Assembly (NCBI RefSeq): GCF_030055425.1
Contig: NZ_JASFYE010000001.1
Coordinates: 284,853 to 348,852 of the forward strand
DNA: 64,000 nt
Direction of reading: 5' to 3'
Source of the DNA: Methanothermobacter sp.
Lineage (GTDB): Archaea; Methanobacteriota; Methanobacteria; Methanobacteriales; Methanothermobacteraceae
In this document: positions 53,857 to 63,890 of the stretch, piece after piece
How the letters are laid out: every line of letters begins with the position of its first letter
Position numbering within the stretch: the stretch's first letter is position 1
Notes under the pieces: model-generated
Seen by the model: the letters and a program-made list of their open reading frames with translations, nothing else
Database searches by the model: none
Told to the model about the DNA's origin: nothing
Translations under genes and position numbers: made by a program

Positions 53857-55038
53857 TCAGGTTATCTGCCAGTAGCTGCTGGTCCTCTTAACGTACCTGT
53901 AGGTCCAGTAGTACCTCCACCTGTATCTCCATTTGCCCATGTACCTGTACCATTTTCTGTACCATTTCTTGACCTTCACCTTGACGTAGTAGCTGAGGGT
54001 TACCGGTTTCATGACAGTGTAACTGGCTGATGAAACTGCAGAGGATGCTCCGTTAACAACGGCTATGAATTTGAGTGTCGCTGATTTTGTGAGAAGGATT
54101 GGTGCTGTGTATCTTGTGCTGTTAACAGTTGGATTTGATCCGTTAAGAGTGTAGTATATCACTGAACCTTCTGGACCTGCAAGGGTCACAGTTACATTGT
54201 TCCTGTAGATGCCTGGAGCAGGTGATGCTGTAGGTACTGAGGGGGTTGATGTGACACTCACAGGTGCCAGATCATTGACTCTAACATTGTATAGCCCTGC
54301 TGGCAGCGTATAAGTGAATGTTACCGTGACTGTTTCACCTGTTAAGACATTCACAGTTTCTGTATCCTTCACATCACCGTTGATTCGGAGTTCTGCTGTG
54401 AAGTCGTCTTCAACACCGGTATTTGTGATCTTAACAGTGACGGTTATATCCAGGGGTGCGCTGCCGGCTACGGGTGTGACCGTCAGGTTTTCCAGGGTGA
54501 AGTGTGGCTGGAGGTCCACTGTGAGCTGGGTTGAGTTGAGCACGGTTTCATTTTCAGGTCCGTCGGGGCCCATCTGGAAGGCTGTTGAGTTTGCCCTCAC
54601 CGTGAATACCTTGCCTTTTGCGTTTTCAATGACAAAGAGCCACCTGTAGTTTTTACCATCCTCCATGTACAGTTTTGCCTCTCCCTGAGGTACCGGTGCA
54701 TTTGTGAATGAACTGAGCCAGACTACGTTGACCCCCTCAGGGACAGTGTAATTTGCGAAGGGGCCGTTCAGATCGCCGGTGTAGTACCATTTTATTTCTG
54801 AGCCCGTTATGTTGCCGCTTAAGAGTTCAAGTTTTGCATCGACAGCTATAGTTGGATCAACATCCTGAAGGTCGTCACTGTAGTTCACATCCACAATTAT
54901 CTGTGCCGGGTCAGATGCATTCTGCTGCATCGTCAGGTTCACGGCATTCTGTGTTATTTCTGCCGCCGATGCCCCTGAGATGCCCGCTACAATTGCAACC
55001 AGGAGCATCAATGACAGTACTTTATATTCACATTTCAA
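53857..55038 (-). CDS. Surface protein with CARDB, chitobiase-like module and Arg/Trp/Tyr tail
   Basis: This is 393 residues. Signal peptide (YKVLSLMLLVAIVAGISGAS), an N-terminal beta region, a CARDB-like adhesion domain at about 180-275 (VTPVAGSAPLDITVTVKITN), a chitobiase-like module (GSVIYYTLNGSNPTVNSTRY), and a C-terminal 44-residue tail (53857-53991) with KVKKWYRKWYRYMGKWRYRW and YYWTYRYVKR. The tail clearly matches those of the genes at 2436 and 3433. The start is TTG 55038 behind GGAGGTGAAAA. Likely anchored at the pseudomurein wall (inference). Confidence 0.85.
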   Translation of the reverse strand: MKCEYKVLSLMLLVAIVAGISGASAAEITQNAVNLTMQQNASDPAQIIVDVNYSDDLQDVDPTIAVDAKLELLSGNITGSEIKWYYTGDLNGPFANYTVPEGVNVVWLSSFTNAPVPQGEAKLYMEDGKNYRWLFVIENAKGKVFTVRANSTAFQMGPDGPENETVLNSTQLTVDLQPHFTLENLTVTPVAGSAPLDITVTVKITNTGVEDDFTAELRINGDVKDTETVNVLTGETVTVTFTYTLPAGLYNVRVNDLAPVSVTSTPSVPTASPAPGIYRNNVTVTLAGPEGSVIYYTLNGSNPTVNSTRYTAPILLTKSATLKFIAVVNGASSAVSSASYTVMKPVTLSYYVKVKVKKWYRKWYRYMGKWRYRWRYYWTYRYVKRTSSYWQIT

Positions 55039-55438
55039 TTTTTCACCTCCATATAACTGTAAAAATATGTATATGTGTAATTAATATAAAAGTTTTTTTA
55101 AATATATAAAATAGTAAATTTTAAATTTATTGATTGATAAAAATATTATTATATTGATTTTATTATGGTTAAGTCAATTTAAAAATTTATAATCAGACCA
55201 TATAATTAACAGTAAATTAAAATATGGTCCTATTCATTTTCAGTTAAAATCATTAATACAATTGATTCAACAAACCATTCACCTTTATATTAAAAATTGG
55301 CCAACAATGTTTTTTATTAAAATTAGAAATAAGAAATGCAATTTTTCAGATATTAAAGCGGTCATAATCCTTATTTCATTAATAATAGCAATAATCAACC
55401 GGTTAATCACTTAATGTTAAATTGTGGAGGGCCTATAA
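55039..55438. other. AT-rich intergenic region upstream of the surface protein gene
   Basis: The 400 bp are extremely AT-rich and contain no gene or RNA that I can support. They must hold the promoter of the leftward surface gene; many TATA-like sequences prevent a choice. The right end follows the stop of the aldehyde dehydrogenase gene. Confidence 0.6.
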
Positions 55439-56851
55439 TCATCTACTGTTTAAAATAACAAGTTTTGTCCTGGTCATATCCTCTATGGCGTACTTAACGC
55501 CCTCCTTACCCATTCCACTGCACTTGAACCCACCGAATGGCATATGGTCCACCCTGAAGGTCGACTGTTTGTTCACAAGAACCGTGCCGGCCTCGATTTC
55601 AGACGCCATCCTCAGGGCGGTTCCTATGTTCTCAGTGAAAACCCCTGCCTGAAGTGCATAGCATGTCCCATTGGCAATCCTTAAGGCCTCATCAGTATCA
55701 TCAAACCTTATAATCGGTGACACTGGCCCGAAGGTTTCCTCTGCAACAACCTCCATCTCAGGACGCACATGGTCCAGGACGGTGGGCTCAACAAAGTTGC
55801 CACTCCTTGACCCTCCATGGAGGAGCTCGGCACCATCCTCAATGGCATCCTCAATTCGCCTCTCAACCTCAATGGCCGCCTCCTCATTTATAAGTGGCCC
55901 TATATCAGTTTTCGGATCAAGTGGATCCCCTGACCTTAATCTGCGGGTCTTATCCACAAGTTTATCTGCAAATTCGTCGGCCACATCTCTATGGACTATC
56001 ATCCTCTTAACCGCGATGCAGACCTGTCCGGAGTAGAGATAGGAACCCCTAACCGCGGCCTCAACTGCAGAGTCAATGTCAGCGTCATCCATGACAATGA
56101 GGGGGTCGTTGCCCCCCAGTTCAAGGGTTACCTTCTTCATTGAGGCTCTGCCGGATATGTATCTTCCAACCTCCACACTGCCGGTGAATGTTATCTTATC
56201 CACGATGGGGCTATCTATTATAAGATCACCCACCTCCCGGCCCCTCCCTGTTAGAGCATTAACAGCCCCCTCCGGGAAGTGTTCATTCAGTATCTCACAG
56301 AGTCTCAGAGCAGAAAGAGGTGCCTCAAGTGAAGGTTTTAGAACCGTGGTGTTCCCGGCTGCCAGTGCAGGTCCAACCTTATGGATTGCAAGATTGAGCG
56401 GATAGTTAAATGGGGTTATTGCAGCCACAACACCAATTGGAAGCCTTAAAGTGAATCCAATAAGCCCCTTTCCGCCAATACCTGCATCCATGGGTATTGA
56501 TTCCCCATAAAGCCTTCCCGCCTCCTCTGCACATAGACGTGCGGTTTCAACTGACCTTTTAACCTCATCACGTGAGAACCTTATGGGCTTACCTGACTCC
56601 AAGGTTATGAGGCGGGCAAGTTCATCCATCTCCTCCCTGAGTTCATCAGCAACATCATAGAGGCCCTCAGAGATGCGCCTGGCAGAAAGATCAGACATGG
56701 CACCCTTTGCACGGTGGGCCGCCTCAAGAGCCCTTAAAACATTATCCCTGCCTGCAAGGGGTACAGTATCAACCTCCTCGCCGTTGAAGGGATTCCTGAC
56801 ACTGAAACGGTTATCTCCCCCAACGTGCTCACCATCAATGATCATGTCCAT
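55439..56851 (-). CDS. cofA: NAD(P)-dependent aldehyde dehydrogenase, lactaldehyde dehydrogenase type
   Basis: This is 470 residues. It oxidises lactaldehyde to lactate for the side chain of coenzyme F420 (assigned by similarity to the methanogen CofA family). Catalytic motifs are VTLELGGNDPLIV (general base Glu) and YSGQVCIAVKRMIV (nucleophile Cys), with FNYPLNLAIHKVGPALAAGN and GFKCSGMGKEGVKY. Other aldehyde substrates cannot be excluded by sequence. ATG 56851 is taken. Confidence 0.85.
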   Translation of the reverse strand: MDMIIDGEHVGGDNRFSVRNPFNGEEVDTVPLAGRDNVLRALEAAHRAKGAMSDLSARRISEGLYDVADELREEMDELARLITLESGKPIRFSRDEVKRSVETARLCAEEAGRLYGESIPMDAGIGGKGLIGFTLRLPIGVVAAITPFNYPLNLAIHKVGPALAAGNTTVLKPSLEAPLSALRLCEILNEHFPEGAVNALTGRGREVGDLIIDSPIVDKITFTGSVEVGRYISGRASMKKVTLELGGNDPLIVMDDADIDSAVEAAVRGSYLYSGQVCIAVKRMIVHRDVADEFADKLVDKTRRLRSGDPLDPKTDIGPLINEEAAIEVERRIEDAIEDGAELLHGGSRSGNFVEPTVLDHVRPEMEVVAEETFGPVSPIIRFDDTDEALRIANGTCYALQAGVFTENIGTALRMASEIEAGTVLVNKQSTFRVDHMPFGGFKCSGMGKEGVKYAIEDMTRTKLVILNSR

Positions 56852-56866
56852 ATGACCACCCTAAAA

Positions 56867-57061
56867 TTAGAACTTGTTCTTGAGCCCTTTAATTGAGTTG
56901 GTGACGTTCTGAACATCAGAGTTCATTGCAGTCTCAGATGACCTCACATAGTTGCGGTACCATACCACAGCAAAGGTCACGATGACTATTATACCACCAA
57001 ACACAAGTATCAGCTCGGCTGACCCCTGACCTGAATCATCAGCAATTAAACCCCCAGACAA
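56867..57061 (-). CDS. Class III signal-peptide pilin-like protein
   Basis: This is 64 residues. DDSGQGSAELILVFGGIIVI is the QxSxE motif followed by a hydrophobic helix, cut by the peptidase EppA, as in methanogen type IV pilins. The rest (NYVRSSETAMNSDVQNVTNS) is a short soluble part. Start TTG 57061 has GGAGGTTAAGG before it. The TadC-like gene lies 13 bp upstream in the same transcript. Confidence 0.82.
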   Translation of the reverse strand: MSGGLIADDSGQGSAELILVFGGIIVIVTFAVVWYRNYVRSSETAMNSDVQNVTNSIKGLKNKF

Positions 57062-57073
57062 AACCTTAACCTC

Positions 57074-58015
57074 CTATGGTGCCATGCTTCCAACAAGGCT
57101 CAGTCCAAATTTTCCTATGACATAGAATATGGAGTAGGCCACAATTGATAGTGGCACAGAGAACTTAACACCCTTCCTTGCGCTCCCATACATTATGATT
57201 CCGATGAGTAGCCCTGCGATTATGGAGTGTATTATGATGTAGCCTGAAGCTGCGATCTGTGCTGCCCCAAGGATTGGGTTGGGTTTCCCCACAGACTCCA
57301 TGAACCCTGAGTAGACCATTATCATTCCAAGGGCGAATGGCGCCGCGATTATGGCGGCGACAATAAGGAACATCACTGACATCATAACATTGGCTTTCCT
57401 CTCCCTCTTGAGTGCCAGAACCGCCCTGAGATCCTCTGCAACCGTCTCAATGACATCCGAAAGGCTCCCACCGGCCCTTCTGCCCTCAAGGATCATCCTG
57501 AAGGTTCTGTCAAGGTTCTGGGATTTGAGCCTTTCACTCATGGAGAGGATGGCGTCATCGAATGTTCGCCCGATTTTTATTTCAATAACCGCCCTCTTGA
57601 GTTCATCGTAGAGTGGCCCCTCCCCCTGTTTGGATACATCCTCCAGTGCCGATTCAAGGCCCACCCCTGCCCTCAGCAGTGATGCTATCTGTCTGAGGAA
57701 GTCAGGTGTTGACTGCTCAATGGCGTCAACACGCCGCTCCATCATGACAAAGATGTATGCCCCGAGAAGAATGGATGGCATGAAAAATCCAACAATGACT
57801 GCAAGGATAACATTCAGACCTGCTACTGCAGCTACAACTGATCCAAGAACAGCAAAGAGTGCCCCTGCGAGAAATGCCAGGGTTATTATCTCAGATGCCT
57901 TCACATAAAGCCCTGTCCTTATGAGCGTCTCCTGCACCCTGATGAGCAGTTTATCAGGTAATATACTCTCCAGGGCCTCGCTTACAGGTTTCAATGCTGC
58001 CGGTAATACTGCCAT
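57074..58015 (-). CDS. TadC/type II secretion system F-like membrane protein
   Basis: This is about 313 residues with a core of membrane helices ([33 protein letters not shown], plus three near the C-terminus) and the F-domain motif [20 protein letters not shown]. It is the inner-membrane platform of archaeal pili. The partner ATPase (TadA-like) is not encoded nearby. ATG 58015 is preferred over GTG 58021, which is part of the GTGGTGTG binding site. Confidence 0.85.
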   Translation of the reverse strand: MAVLPAALKPVSEALESILPDKLLIRVQETLIRTGLYVKASEIITLAFLAGALFAVLGSVVAAVAGLNVILAVIVGFFMPSILLGAYIFVMMERRVDAIEQSTPDFLRQIASLLRAGVGLESALEDVSKQGEGPLYDELKRAVIEIKIGRTFDDAILSMSERLKSQNLDRTFRMILEGRRAGGSLSDVIETVAEDLRAVLALKRERKANVMMSVMFLIVAAIIAAPFALGMIMVYSGFMESVGKPNPILGAAQIAASGYIIIHSIIAGLLIGIIMYGSARKGVKFSVPLSIVAYSIFYVIGKFGLSLVGSMAP

Positions 58016-58132
58016 CTGCACACCACTTGAAGTCCTTACTGTTACTAATTATTTACAGCCTATTATTTATACTATTATTTTTACAGTGCCACATAGTAGA
58101 AAGTCACAGTAGGTCAGTGCCACCTGCACTCT

Positions 58133-59122
58133 CTACTCTGGGTGATCAGGTAGGCGGTTCATTACTCCACCACCCACCACGAACATGTCCTCAACCCTCA
58201 CACCGAATTCTCCTGGAAGATATATCCCCGGTTCAATGGTGAGGACCATTCCCTTAGCGAGAACCGTTTTATCGTCGGCTGAAAGTGATGGCCTCTCATG
58301 GACCTCAAGTCCAACACCATGGCCGCTTGAGTGTATAAAGTTATCAGCGTATCCATATTCCTCTATAACACTCCTCACTGCACTGTCAACCTCACATGCC
58401 CTCACGCCAGGTTTAGCTACCTTCAAACCCTCCCTTCTGGCTTCAATCAATATATCAAGGATCTCATGTTCCCTTTCACTCTCCACCAGTGTCCTTGTGG
58501 TGTCAGAGTGGTAGCCACTGTAAACAGCGCCCCAGTCAACCAGTAAAGGGGAGCCTAAATCGTTAGATGTGGGTACCGCATGGGGTATGCTTGACCTTGA
58601 GGCCGATGTTACGATGGTGTCGAATGAAACTCCCTCTGAACCTCCAAGACGCATAAGGTAGTCCAGTCTGGCGGCTACCTCAGATTCACTGCCCCTGAAT
58701 TCAATTTTCTTAAATGATTCCTCGGCAATTTTAAGGGCTGCCTTTATCATTCTTATCTCCTCCCTGTCCTTAACCATCCTGAGATCTGCGATGGGATCCA
58801 TCACCTGAAAGTCCCTCCCAAGGCCGATTCTCTCAATGAGGCCCACTGGCATGGAGGGTTCAACCGCGATGACCCTTAGTTCAACCATATCAGGGACATC
58901 AGATACCTTCTTAAAGACCTCAACACGAACCTCACACCCCTCTGCTGACTCAAGGTCCATCTCATTTACAAAGAGGACCGGTTCATCACTCAGAAACAGA
59001 AAAGCAGTGACTGTTGGCATGAATCCTGTGAGATAGTATATATTCTCCCTTTTTGTTATGATTGCTCCCTCAGCTTTACCAGATATGGCTTCAAGTGCCC
59101 CTTCAATCCTTTCCAAGTACAT
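58133..59122 (-). CDS. M24 family aminopeptidase (Xaa-Pro type)
   Basis: This is about 329 residues with the pita-bread fold. Metal ligands are seen in PLLVDWGAVYSGYHSDTTRT (two Asp), IHSSGHGVGLEVHERPS (His) and LTIEPGIYLPGEFGVRVEDM (two Glu), all intact. Removes N-terminal residues next to proline. Start ATG 59122 overlaps the HIT gene end; TTG 59116 is an alternative. Confidence 0.88.
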   Translation of the reverse strand: MYLERIEGALEAISGKAEGAIITKRENIYYLTGFMPTVTAFLFLSDEPVLFVNEMDLESAEGCEVRVEVFKKVSDVPDMVELRVIAVEPSMPVGLIERIGLGRDFQVMDPIADLRMVKDREEIRMIKAALKIAEESFKKIEFRGSESEVAARLDYLMRLGGSEGVSFDTIVTSASRSSIPHAVPTSNDLGSPLLVDWGAVYSGYHSDTTRTLVESEREHEILDILIEARREGLKVAKPGVRACEVDSAVRSVIEEYGYADNFIHSSGHGVGLEVHERPSLSADDKTVLAKGMVLTIEPGIYLPGEFGVRVEDMFVVGGGVMNRLPDHPE

Positions 59123-59585
59123 CACCCATCCTTTCCATGACAGCTCTTTTCATGACCAGTTCAAGTTCATCCATAACCTCATCGGGTGCCCTGAACTCAA
59201 TGGGCAGAGGTATGTGGCCAAAGTCCGGGTCCCTGAAGACCTCACCCCCAAATTTCACGGGCCTGCTGTAGCGGGGAATGAAGTGCCAGTGGACCTCAGG
59301 GTCCGGGTTTTCAGACCTGAAAGCCGAATTTTTAAAGCAGCTCCAGTTGAAGAGTTCCGGTCCAAAAAGGTCGCGCACAGCGGATTCAAGTACCCTCACC
59401 ACCACTGCAAAGTCAGCCCACTCCTCTGTTTTGAGTTCAGAGAGGTCCCTGCATTTCCTCCGGAGGGCCACCACACAGGTTCCAAGGTAGCGCTGGCTCG
59501 GTGCAAGGTAAACAATCCATTTGTCTGTGCCGGCAATTTCACGACCATAATAACCGTCAGCCCCACAGTACTCACAGACCGCCAC
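59103..59585 (-). CDS. HIT-like protein
   Basis: This is about 160 residues. VHWHFIPRYS is the HxHxh motif of the histidine triad family; CEYCGADGYYG at the start could bind zinc. Substrate is a nucleotide conjugate such as Ap4A or an adenylate (family knowledge). GTG 59585 is chosen since the TATA element (CTAATATAAACC) close to 59630 would put the transcript start downstream of the TTG at 59624. The end overlaps the M24 peptidase gene. Confidence 0.75.
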   Translation of the reverse strand: MAVCEYCGADGYYGREIAGTDKWIVYLAPSQRYLGTCVVALRRKCRDLSELKTEEWADFAVVVRVLESAVRDLFGPELFNWSCFKNSAFRSENPDPEVHWHFIPRYSRPVKFGGEVFRDPDFGHIPLPIEFRAPDEVMDELELVMKRAVMERMGDVLGKD

Positions 59586-59695
59586 ATGACCACCGTTAAA
59601 ATCTATGTACAGGGTAATACTCAAGGTTTATATTAGTCATTAAACCTAATTTATATGTATATACTGCCTGACCGGTATCTTCACACGTGGTTAAG

Positions 59696-60838
59696 ATGGG
59701 GGAGCTTCGAAAGTTTGTGACAGCAGAATTTGTTTTTGGAAATGGAGCCAGGTTCCTGGCGGGAAGATACGCCTCAAACCTCGGGGCCAGAAGGGTCCTC
59801 CTTGTAACAGACCATGGTATAATGAAGACCGGTCTCGTGGATGACGTTACAGGTAGCCTCAGTGATGAGGGCCTTGATTATGTCATATTCAATGATGTAA
59901 CACCAAACCCCCGCGACCACGAGGTCATGGAGGGTGCAGGGGTCTTTGATGCAGAGGAGTGCAACATGATAGTTGCGCTGGGTGGCGGAAGCCCCATTGA
60001 CTGTGCAAAGGCCATGGGTGCTGTTGTATCCAACAGGATGAACGTCCTTGAATTTGAGGGCGTTGACCGCATCCCAGTACCCTCGGTTCCCATAATATGC
60101 ATCCCTACAACCGCCGGCACAGGTGCAGATGTATCCCAGTTTGCGATAATCATGGATACCCATAGAAGGGTCAAGATGGCCATCGTAAGCAAGACAATGG
60201 TACCTGATGCATCCCTCATAGACCCGGAAACCACCCTCACCATGGATAGGGAGCTGACAGCTGCAACAGGTATGGATGCACTGGCACACGCCATTGAGGC
60301 ATACGTATCCAATGCAAGCTTCCACCTTACCGACCTCAACGCCCTCGACTCAATAGGCATCATAAACCGCGCCCTCCCCCGGGCCGTGCTTGAACCGGAT
60401 AATATGGATTACCGTGAGGATATGATGCTCGCAAGCCTTGAGGCAGGCCTTGCATTTTCCAACGCCAGCCTTGGACTTGTGCATGCCATGGCACACAGCC
60501 TCGGTGGGATGCTGGACATACCCCATGGTGAGGCAAATGCCCTCCTCCTTGAATACGTTATTGAATTCAACTTCAAAACCGCGAGGAATAGGTACCTCAA
60601 GATCGCAGAGGTCATGGGACTCAGTGGTTCGGGGCTTGAGGAACTCAAGGAACACATAAGGGAATTTCGGGAGACCCTGGGAATTGATATGACACTTGGG
60701 GACCTTGGTGTTGCTGAGGAGGACATACCCTCCCTTGCAGAGACATCAATGAGGGATCCCTGCATAGTTACAAACCCTGTCCGGCCAAAAAAGACGGATG
60801 TTGAGGAGATATTCAGAAGGGCCCTCCATGGGACTTGA
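59696..60838 (+). CDS. Iron-containing alcohol dehydrogenase
   Basis: This is 380 residues of the group III dehydrogenase family. ALGGGSPIDCAKAMG binds the nucleotide, PIICIPTTAGTGADVSQFA is the conserved middle, and HAMAHSLGGMLDIPHGEANA holds the metal-binding histidines. ATG 59696 follows a TATA box (TTATATGTAT, 59651-59660). The neighbouring histidine kinase gene starts 11 bp beyond its stop. The physiological alcohol is unknown; a role with lactaldehyde in F420 synthesis is a guess. Confidence 0.9.
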   Translation: MGELRKFVTAEFVFGNGARFLAGRYASNLGARRVLLVTDHGIMKTGLVDDVTGSLSDEGLDYVIFNDVTPNPRDHEVMEGAGVFDAEECNMIVALGGGSPIDCAKAMGAVVSNRMNVLEFEGVDRIPVPSVPIICIPTTAGTGADVSQFAIIMDTHRRVKMAIVSKTMVPDASLIDPETTLTMDRELTAATGMDALAHAIEAYVSNASFHLTDLNALDSIGIINRALPRAVLEPDNMDYREDMMLASLEAGLAFSNASLGLVHAMAHSLGGMLDIPHGEANALLLEYVIEFNFKTARNRYLKIAEVMGLSGSGLEELKEHIREFRETLGIDMTLGDLGVAEEDIPSLAETSMRDPCIVTNPVRPKKTDVEEIFRRALHGT

Positions 60839-60849
60839 GGTGTGATGAA

Positions 60850-61959
60850 ATGTCTGATAGGGACTGGGAAACCCTAAGGGAGAAGATAATAGGGTTTGGT
60901 GAAAAATCCATAAGGAAGAGCTACTATCCCCGTCTTCAGGAGTCACTCGCCGAACTCAGAAGGTTCAGGAAACTCCTTGACTGTACAGATGACGCCATAT
61001 TCCTTGTTAAAACGCCTGGAGGGGAACTTACAGACGCCAACCGCTCAGCATGCACCAGGCTGGGGTATTCAACCCGTGATATACCCGGACACAGGATCTA
61101 TGATCTTCTGCCTGAGGACATGCATTCCCGCTTCAAAGGGATCCTTGAGGGCAACGATGAAAGAATAACAATGGAGGGGCAACTTATAAAAAGGAACCGT
61201 GAAATGATACCTGTTGAGATAAAGGTAGATATGGTTGATTTTGATGGTGAAAGGTACGCTGTCCTGGTGGCCAGGGATATAACCGAGAGGCTGAAGATGG
61301 AGGCGGAACTCAGGAGGTCACTGAGGGAGAAGGAGGTACTTCTGAGTGAGATACACCACAGGGTCAAGAACAACCTCCAGATAATTTCCAGTCTTCTGAG
61401 CCTTCAGAGCCACAGCATCAATGATCCCACATGCAGGGATATCCTTGAGGAAAGCCAGGACAGGATAAGGTCAATGGGACTCATACATGAGCAGCTATAC
61501 CGTTCAGGTGATTTCAGCTCCATAGACTTTGGAGTGTACGCCTCCAGACTCCTCAAGAACCTCCAGAGGTCATATTCCCATGGAAAGGATATAGAATTCT
61601 CGCTTGAAGCCAATGATATAAAGGTGAGCCTTGAAACCTCAATTCCCCTGGGCCTCATACTGAGTGAACTGGTAACCAATGCGCTCAAACACGCCTTCAG
61701 AGGAAGGGATAGGGGGAGTATCACAGTGAGATTTAAAAGGAGGGACTCTGCCTGTATTCTTGAGGTGATGGACGACGGTGTGGGGTTCATTGAGGAGGAT
61801 CTCAGGAACAGCAAGTCCCTTGGCTTCAAACTTGTTGAAATCCTCACAGAACAGCTTGAGGGAACCCTCACCTTTTCAGGGTCGAACGGCGGACTTTTCC
61901 GGATAGAATTCAGGGAACCCCCCTACACCAACAGGATATCATTGGATTCTAAAAAATAA
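60850..61959 (+). CDS. PAS domain sensor histidine kinase (HisKA_2 type)
   Basis: This is 369 residues: a PAS domain at about 40-150 (LLDCTDDAIFLVKTPGGELT, YSTRDIPGHRIYDLLPEDMH), the HisKA_2 dimer motif LLSEIHHRVKNNLQIISSLL with the phosphorylated His, and the ATPase domain (LSELVTNALKHAFRGR, VMDDGVGFIEEDL). No membrane helix, so a cytoplasmic sensor. ATG 60850 has GAGGTG upstream. No receiver protein is encoded in the window, so its partner is elsewhere. Confidence 0.9.
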   Translation: MSDRDWETLREKIIGFGEKSIRKSYYPRLQESLAELRRFRKLLDCTDDAIFLVKTPGGELTDANRSACTRLGYSTRDIPGHRIYDLLPEDMHSRFKGILEGNDERITMEGQLIKRNREMIPVEIKVDMVDFDGERYAVLVARDITERLKMEAELRRSLREKEVLLSEIHHRVKNNLQIISSLLSLQSHSINDPTCRDILEESQDRIRSMGLIHEQLYRSGDFSSIDFGVYASRLLKNLQRSYSHGKDIEFSLEANDIKVSLETSIPLGLILSELVTNALKHAFRGRDRGSITVRFKRRDSACILEVMDDGVGFIEEDLRNSKSLGFKLVEILTEQLEGTLTFSGSNGGLFRIEFREPPYTNRISLDSKK

Positions 61960-62094
61960 TTACTTTAAAAAAGCATTTTAATTTTTCCAGACATTAAAAT
62001 CGAGATATTGCCCTTAAATCTCTCATGTAACAGAAAGGCAGACACAATCCAGCAATGGAAAGCATTATAAGCCCTATCCCATGTTAATATAAAC

Positions 62095-62670
62095 ATGGTC
62101 AGATTCAGTAAGGGAGAGGTAAGGGATATCCTTATCTCAATGGTCGTGATCGCCGGAGTATTTGCCTATGTGTTCTCAGGTAGAAATCTGCAGGTAGCAC
62201 TGATTCTGCTTCCGGCAACCCTCGTTACTGTGGGGCTCGGATTTGTCCTCCATGAGATCGCCCATAAGTTAATGGCAATAAGGTATGGATTCTGGGCCGA
62301 ATACAGGCTGTGGCTCGAGGGCCTCATACTGGCGCTTGTAACATCCTACTTTGGATTCGTATTCGCAGCCCCAGGGGCCGTTTACATTCATGGAAACTAC
62401 ATTGACAGGGACGTTAACGGGAAGATATCCATTGCAGGACCCCTCACCAACATAATGCTGGCTCTAATATTTCTCATGGCATCATCTGTGCTTCCATCTC
62501 CACTTCGCGATGTTGCTGTACTCGGATACGCCGTTAACAGCTTCCTTGCCCTCTTTAACCTCATACCCATCGCCGTGCTTGATGGTGCCAAGGTTTTCAG
62601 ATGGAACCCCCTCATATGGCTCATTGCAGCCGCATCTGCATTTGCACTCACATTCAACAGCATGTTCTAA
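62095..62670 (+). CDS. M50 family site-2 protease-like membrane protein
   Basis: This is 191 residues with about five membrane helices. [16 protein letters not shown] carries the zinc motif HEIAH within the membrane, and [17 protein letters not shown] is the LDG motif. It cleaves within membranes. No ribosome binding site is seen; a TATA element (ATTATAAG) near 62064-62071 suggests a leaderless transcript. The YcaO gene starts nine bases after its stop. Confidence 0.86.
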   Translation: MVRFSKGEVRDILISMVVIAGVFAYVFSGRNLQVALILLPATLVTVGLGFVLHEIAHKLMAIRYGFWAEYRLWLEGLILALVTSYFGFVFAAPGAVYIHGNYIDRDVNGKISIAGPLTNIMLALIFLMASSVLPSPLRDVAVLGYAVNSFLALFNLIPIAVLDGAKVFRWNPLIWLIAAASAFALTFNSMF

Positions 62671-62679
62671 GTGATCGAG

Positions 62680-63870
62680 ATGTTCCAGGATATTCCTGTT
62701 AAGTATGTTGGATGCACCCACCGGGCCATGAAACCCTCAGAGACACTCCGGGCATTCCGGGAAAAACTCAGGGACATAGGTGTCACACGGATAACCGAGA
62801 TAACGCACCTCGACCGTATAGGCATACCTGTATTCTCAGCCATAAGGCCAACAGCGGAGGAGGGTGCCGTTAGCATATACGCGGGTAAGGGCGCCACAAG
62901 GAAACAGGCACGGGCCTCTGCAATGATGGAGGCCTTTGAAAGGTACTCTGCTGAGAGGAGTGCCATGGACGAAACACTGAGGGCCCATCCATCGGAGATG
63001 GATAAATGCCTGGACCCTGAAGTACTTATTCTTCCACCAAACGCTGATACAGACTCTGAAGTTGAGTGGATAATTGCAGAGGATATAAAAAGCCAGGACA
63101 GGATTCACGTACCTGCAAATGCAGTTTTTCACCCTTACAATCCCCCTGAGGGCTGTGTGAGTCTCTTCAGGTCAAACACCAATGGCCTTGCATCCGGGAA
63201 CGTCCTGGAGGAGGCCATATTCCACGGCCTCATGGAGGTGATAGAGAGGGACGCCTGGAGCCTCTTTGAGGCGAGAAGGGGTCCCCGAATAGAAATTGAT
63301 TGTTCGGGGACAGATAACAGGATTATAACGTGTCTCCTTGAAAGGTTCCAGCGGGCAGGGGTTGAGATAACGCTTGTGGATCTCACCGCTGACACTGGCG
63401 TTGCAACGGTTGCTGCGGTTGCAGATGATGTTGTGCTCAGGGACCCTGCACTCCTCACCATGGGCGTGGGGACCCACCTTGACCCTGAAATTGCAGTTAT
63501 AAGGGCCCTCACAGAGGTTGCCCAGAGCCGGGCCACCCAGATACACGGTACAAGGGAGGACACCGTAAGGGCGGAGTTCATGAGGAGGGCTGGCTATGAG
63601 AGGATGAAGAAGCTAAACAGACACTGGTTCTCTGAGCCCGATGATACCATTGCACTTGAGGATATGGAGGACCTCTCAACAAGGTCATTCCAGAGGGACC
63701 TTGAGATTACCCTGGATAAACTGAAGAGGGCGGGCCTGAAGCAGACATTATATGTGGATCTAACCCGTGAGGTTGGTGTTCCCGTTGTAAGGGTCATTGT
63801 ACCTGGACTTGAGGTTTTCTCTGTTGACCCTGAAAGGGTGGGGGGGCGCATAAGGTCCTCCCGCAGATGA
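62680..63870 (+). CDS. YcaO-type ATP-dependent enzyme, methanogenesis marker 1
   Basis: This is about 396 residues. [20 protein letters not shown] holds the conserved Glu pair binding Mg-ATP, and [20 protein letters not shown] and [10 protein letters not shown] are typical. Methanogen YcaO makes thioglycine in McrA, the active subunit of methyl-coenzyme M reductase (family knowledge); the sulfur partner TfuA is not in the window. ATG 62680 is preferred over GTG 62671, part of the AAGTGATC binding site. Confidence 0.88.
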   Translation: MFQDIPVKYVGCTHRAMKPSETLRAFREKLRDIGVTRITEITHLDRIGIPVFSAIRPTAEEGAVSIYAGKGATRKQARASAMMEAFERYSAERSAMDETLRAHPSEMDKCLDPEVLILPPNADTDSEVEWIIAEDIKSQDRIHVPANAVFHPYNPPEGCVSLFRSNTNGLASGNVLEEAIFHGLMEVIERDAWSLFEARRGPRIEIDCSGTDNRIITCLLERFQRAGVEITLVDLTADTGVATVAAVADDVVLRDPALLTMGVGTHLDPEIAVIRALTEVAQSRATQIHGTREDTVRAEFMRRAGYERMKKLNRHWFSEPDDTIALEDMEDLSTRSFQRDLEITLDKLKRAGLKQTLYVDLTREVGVPVVRVIVPGLEVFSVDPERVGGRIRSSRR

Positions 63871-63890
63871 AAAAATCACAAGGTCCCTCA

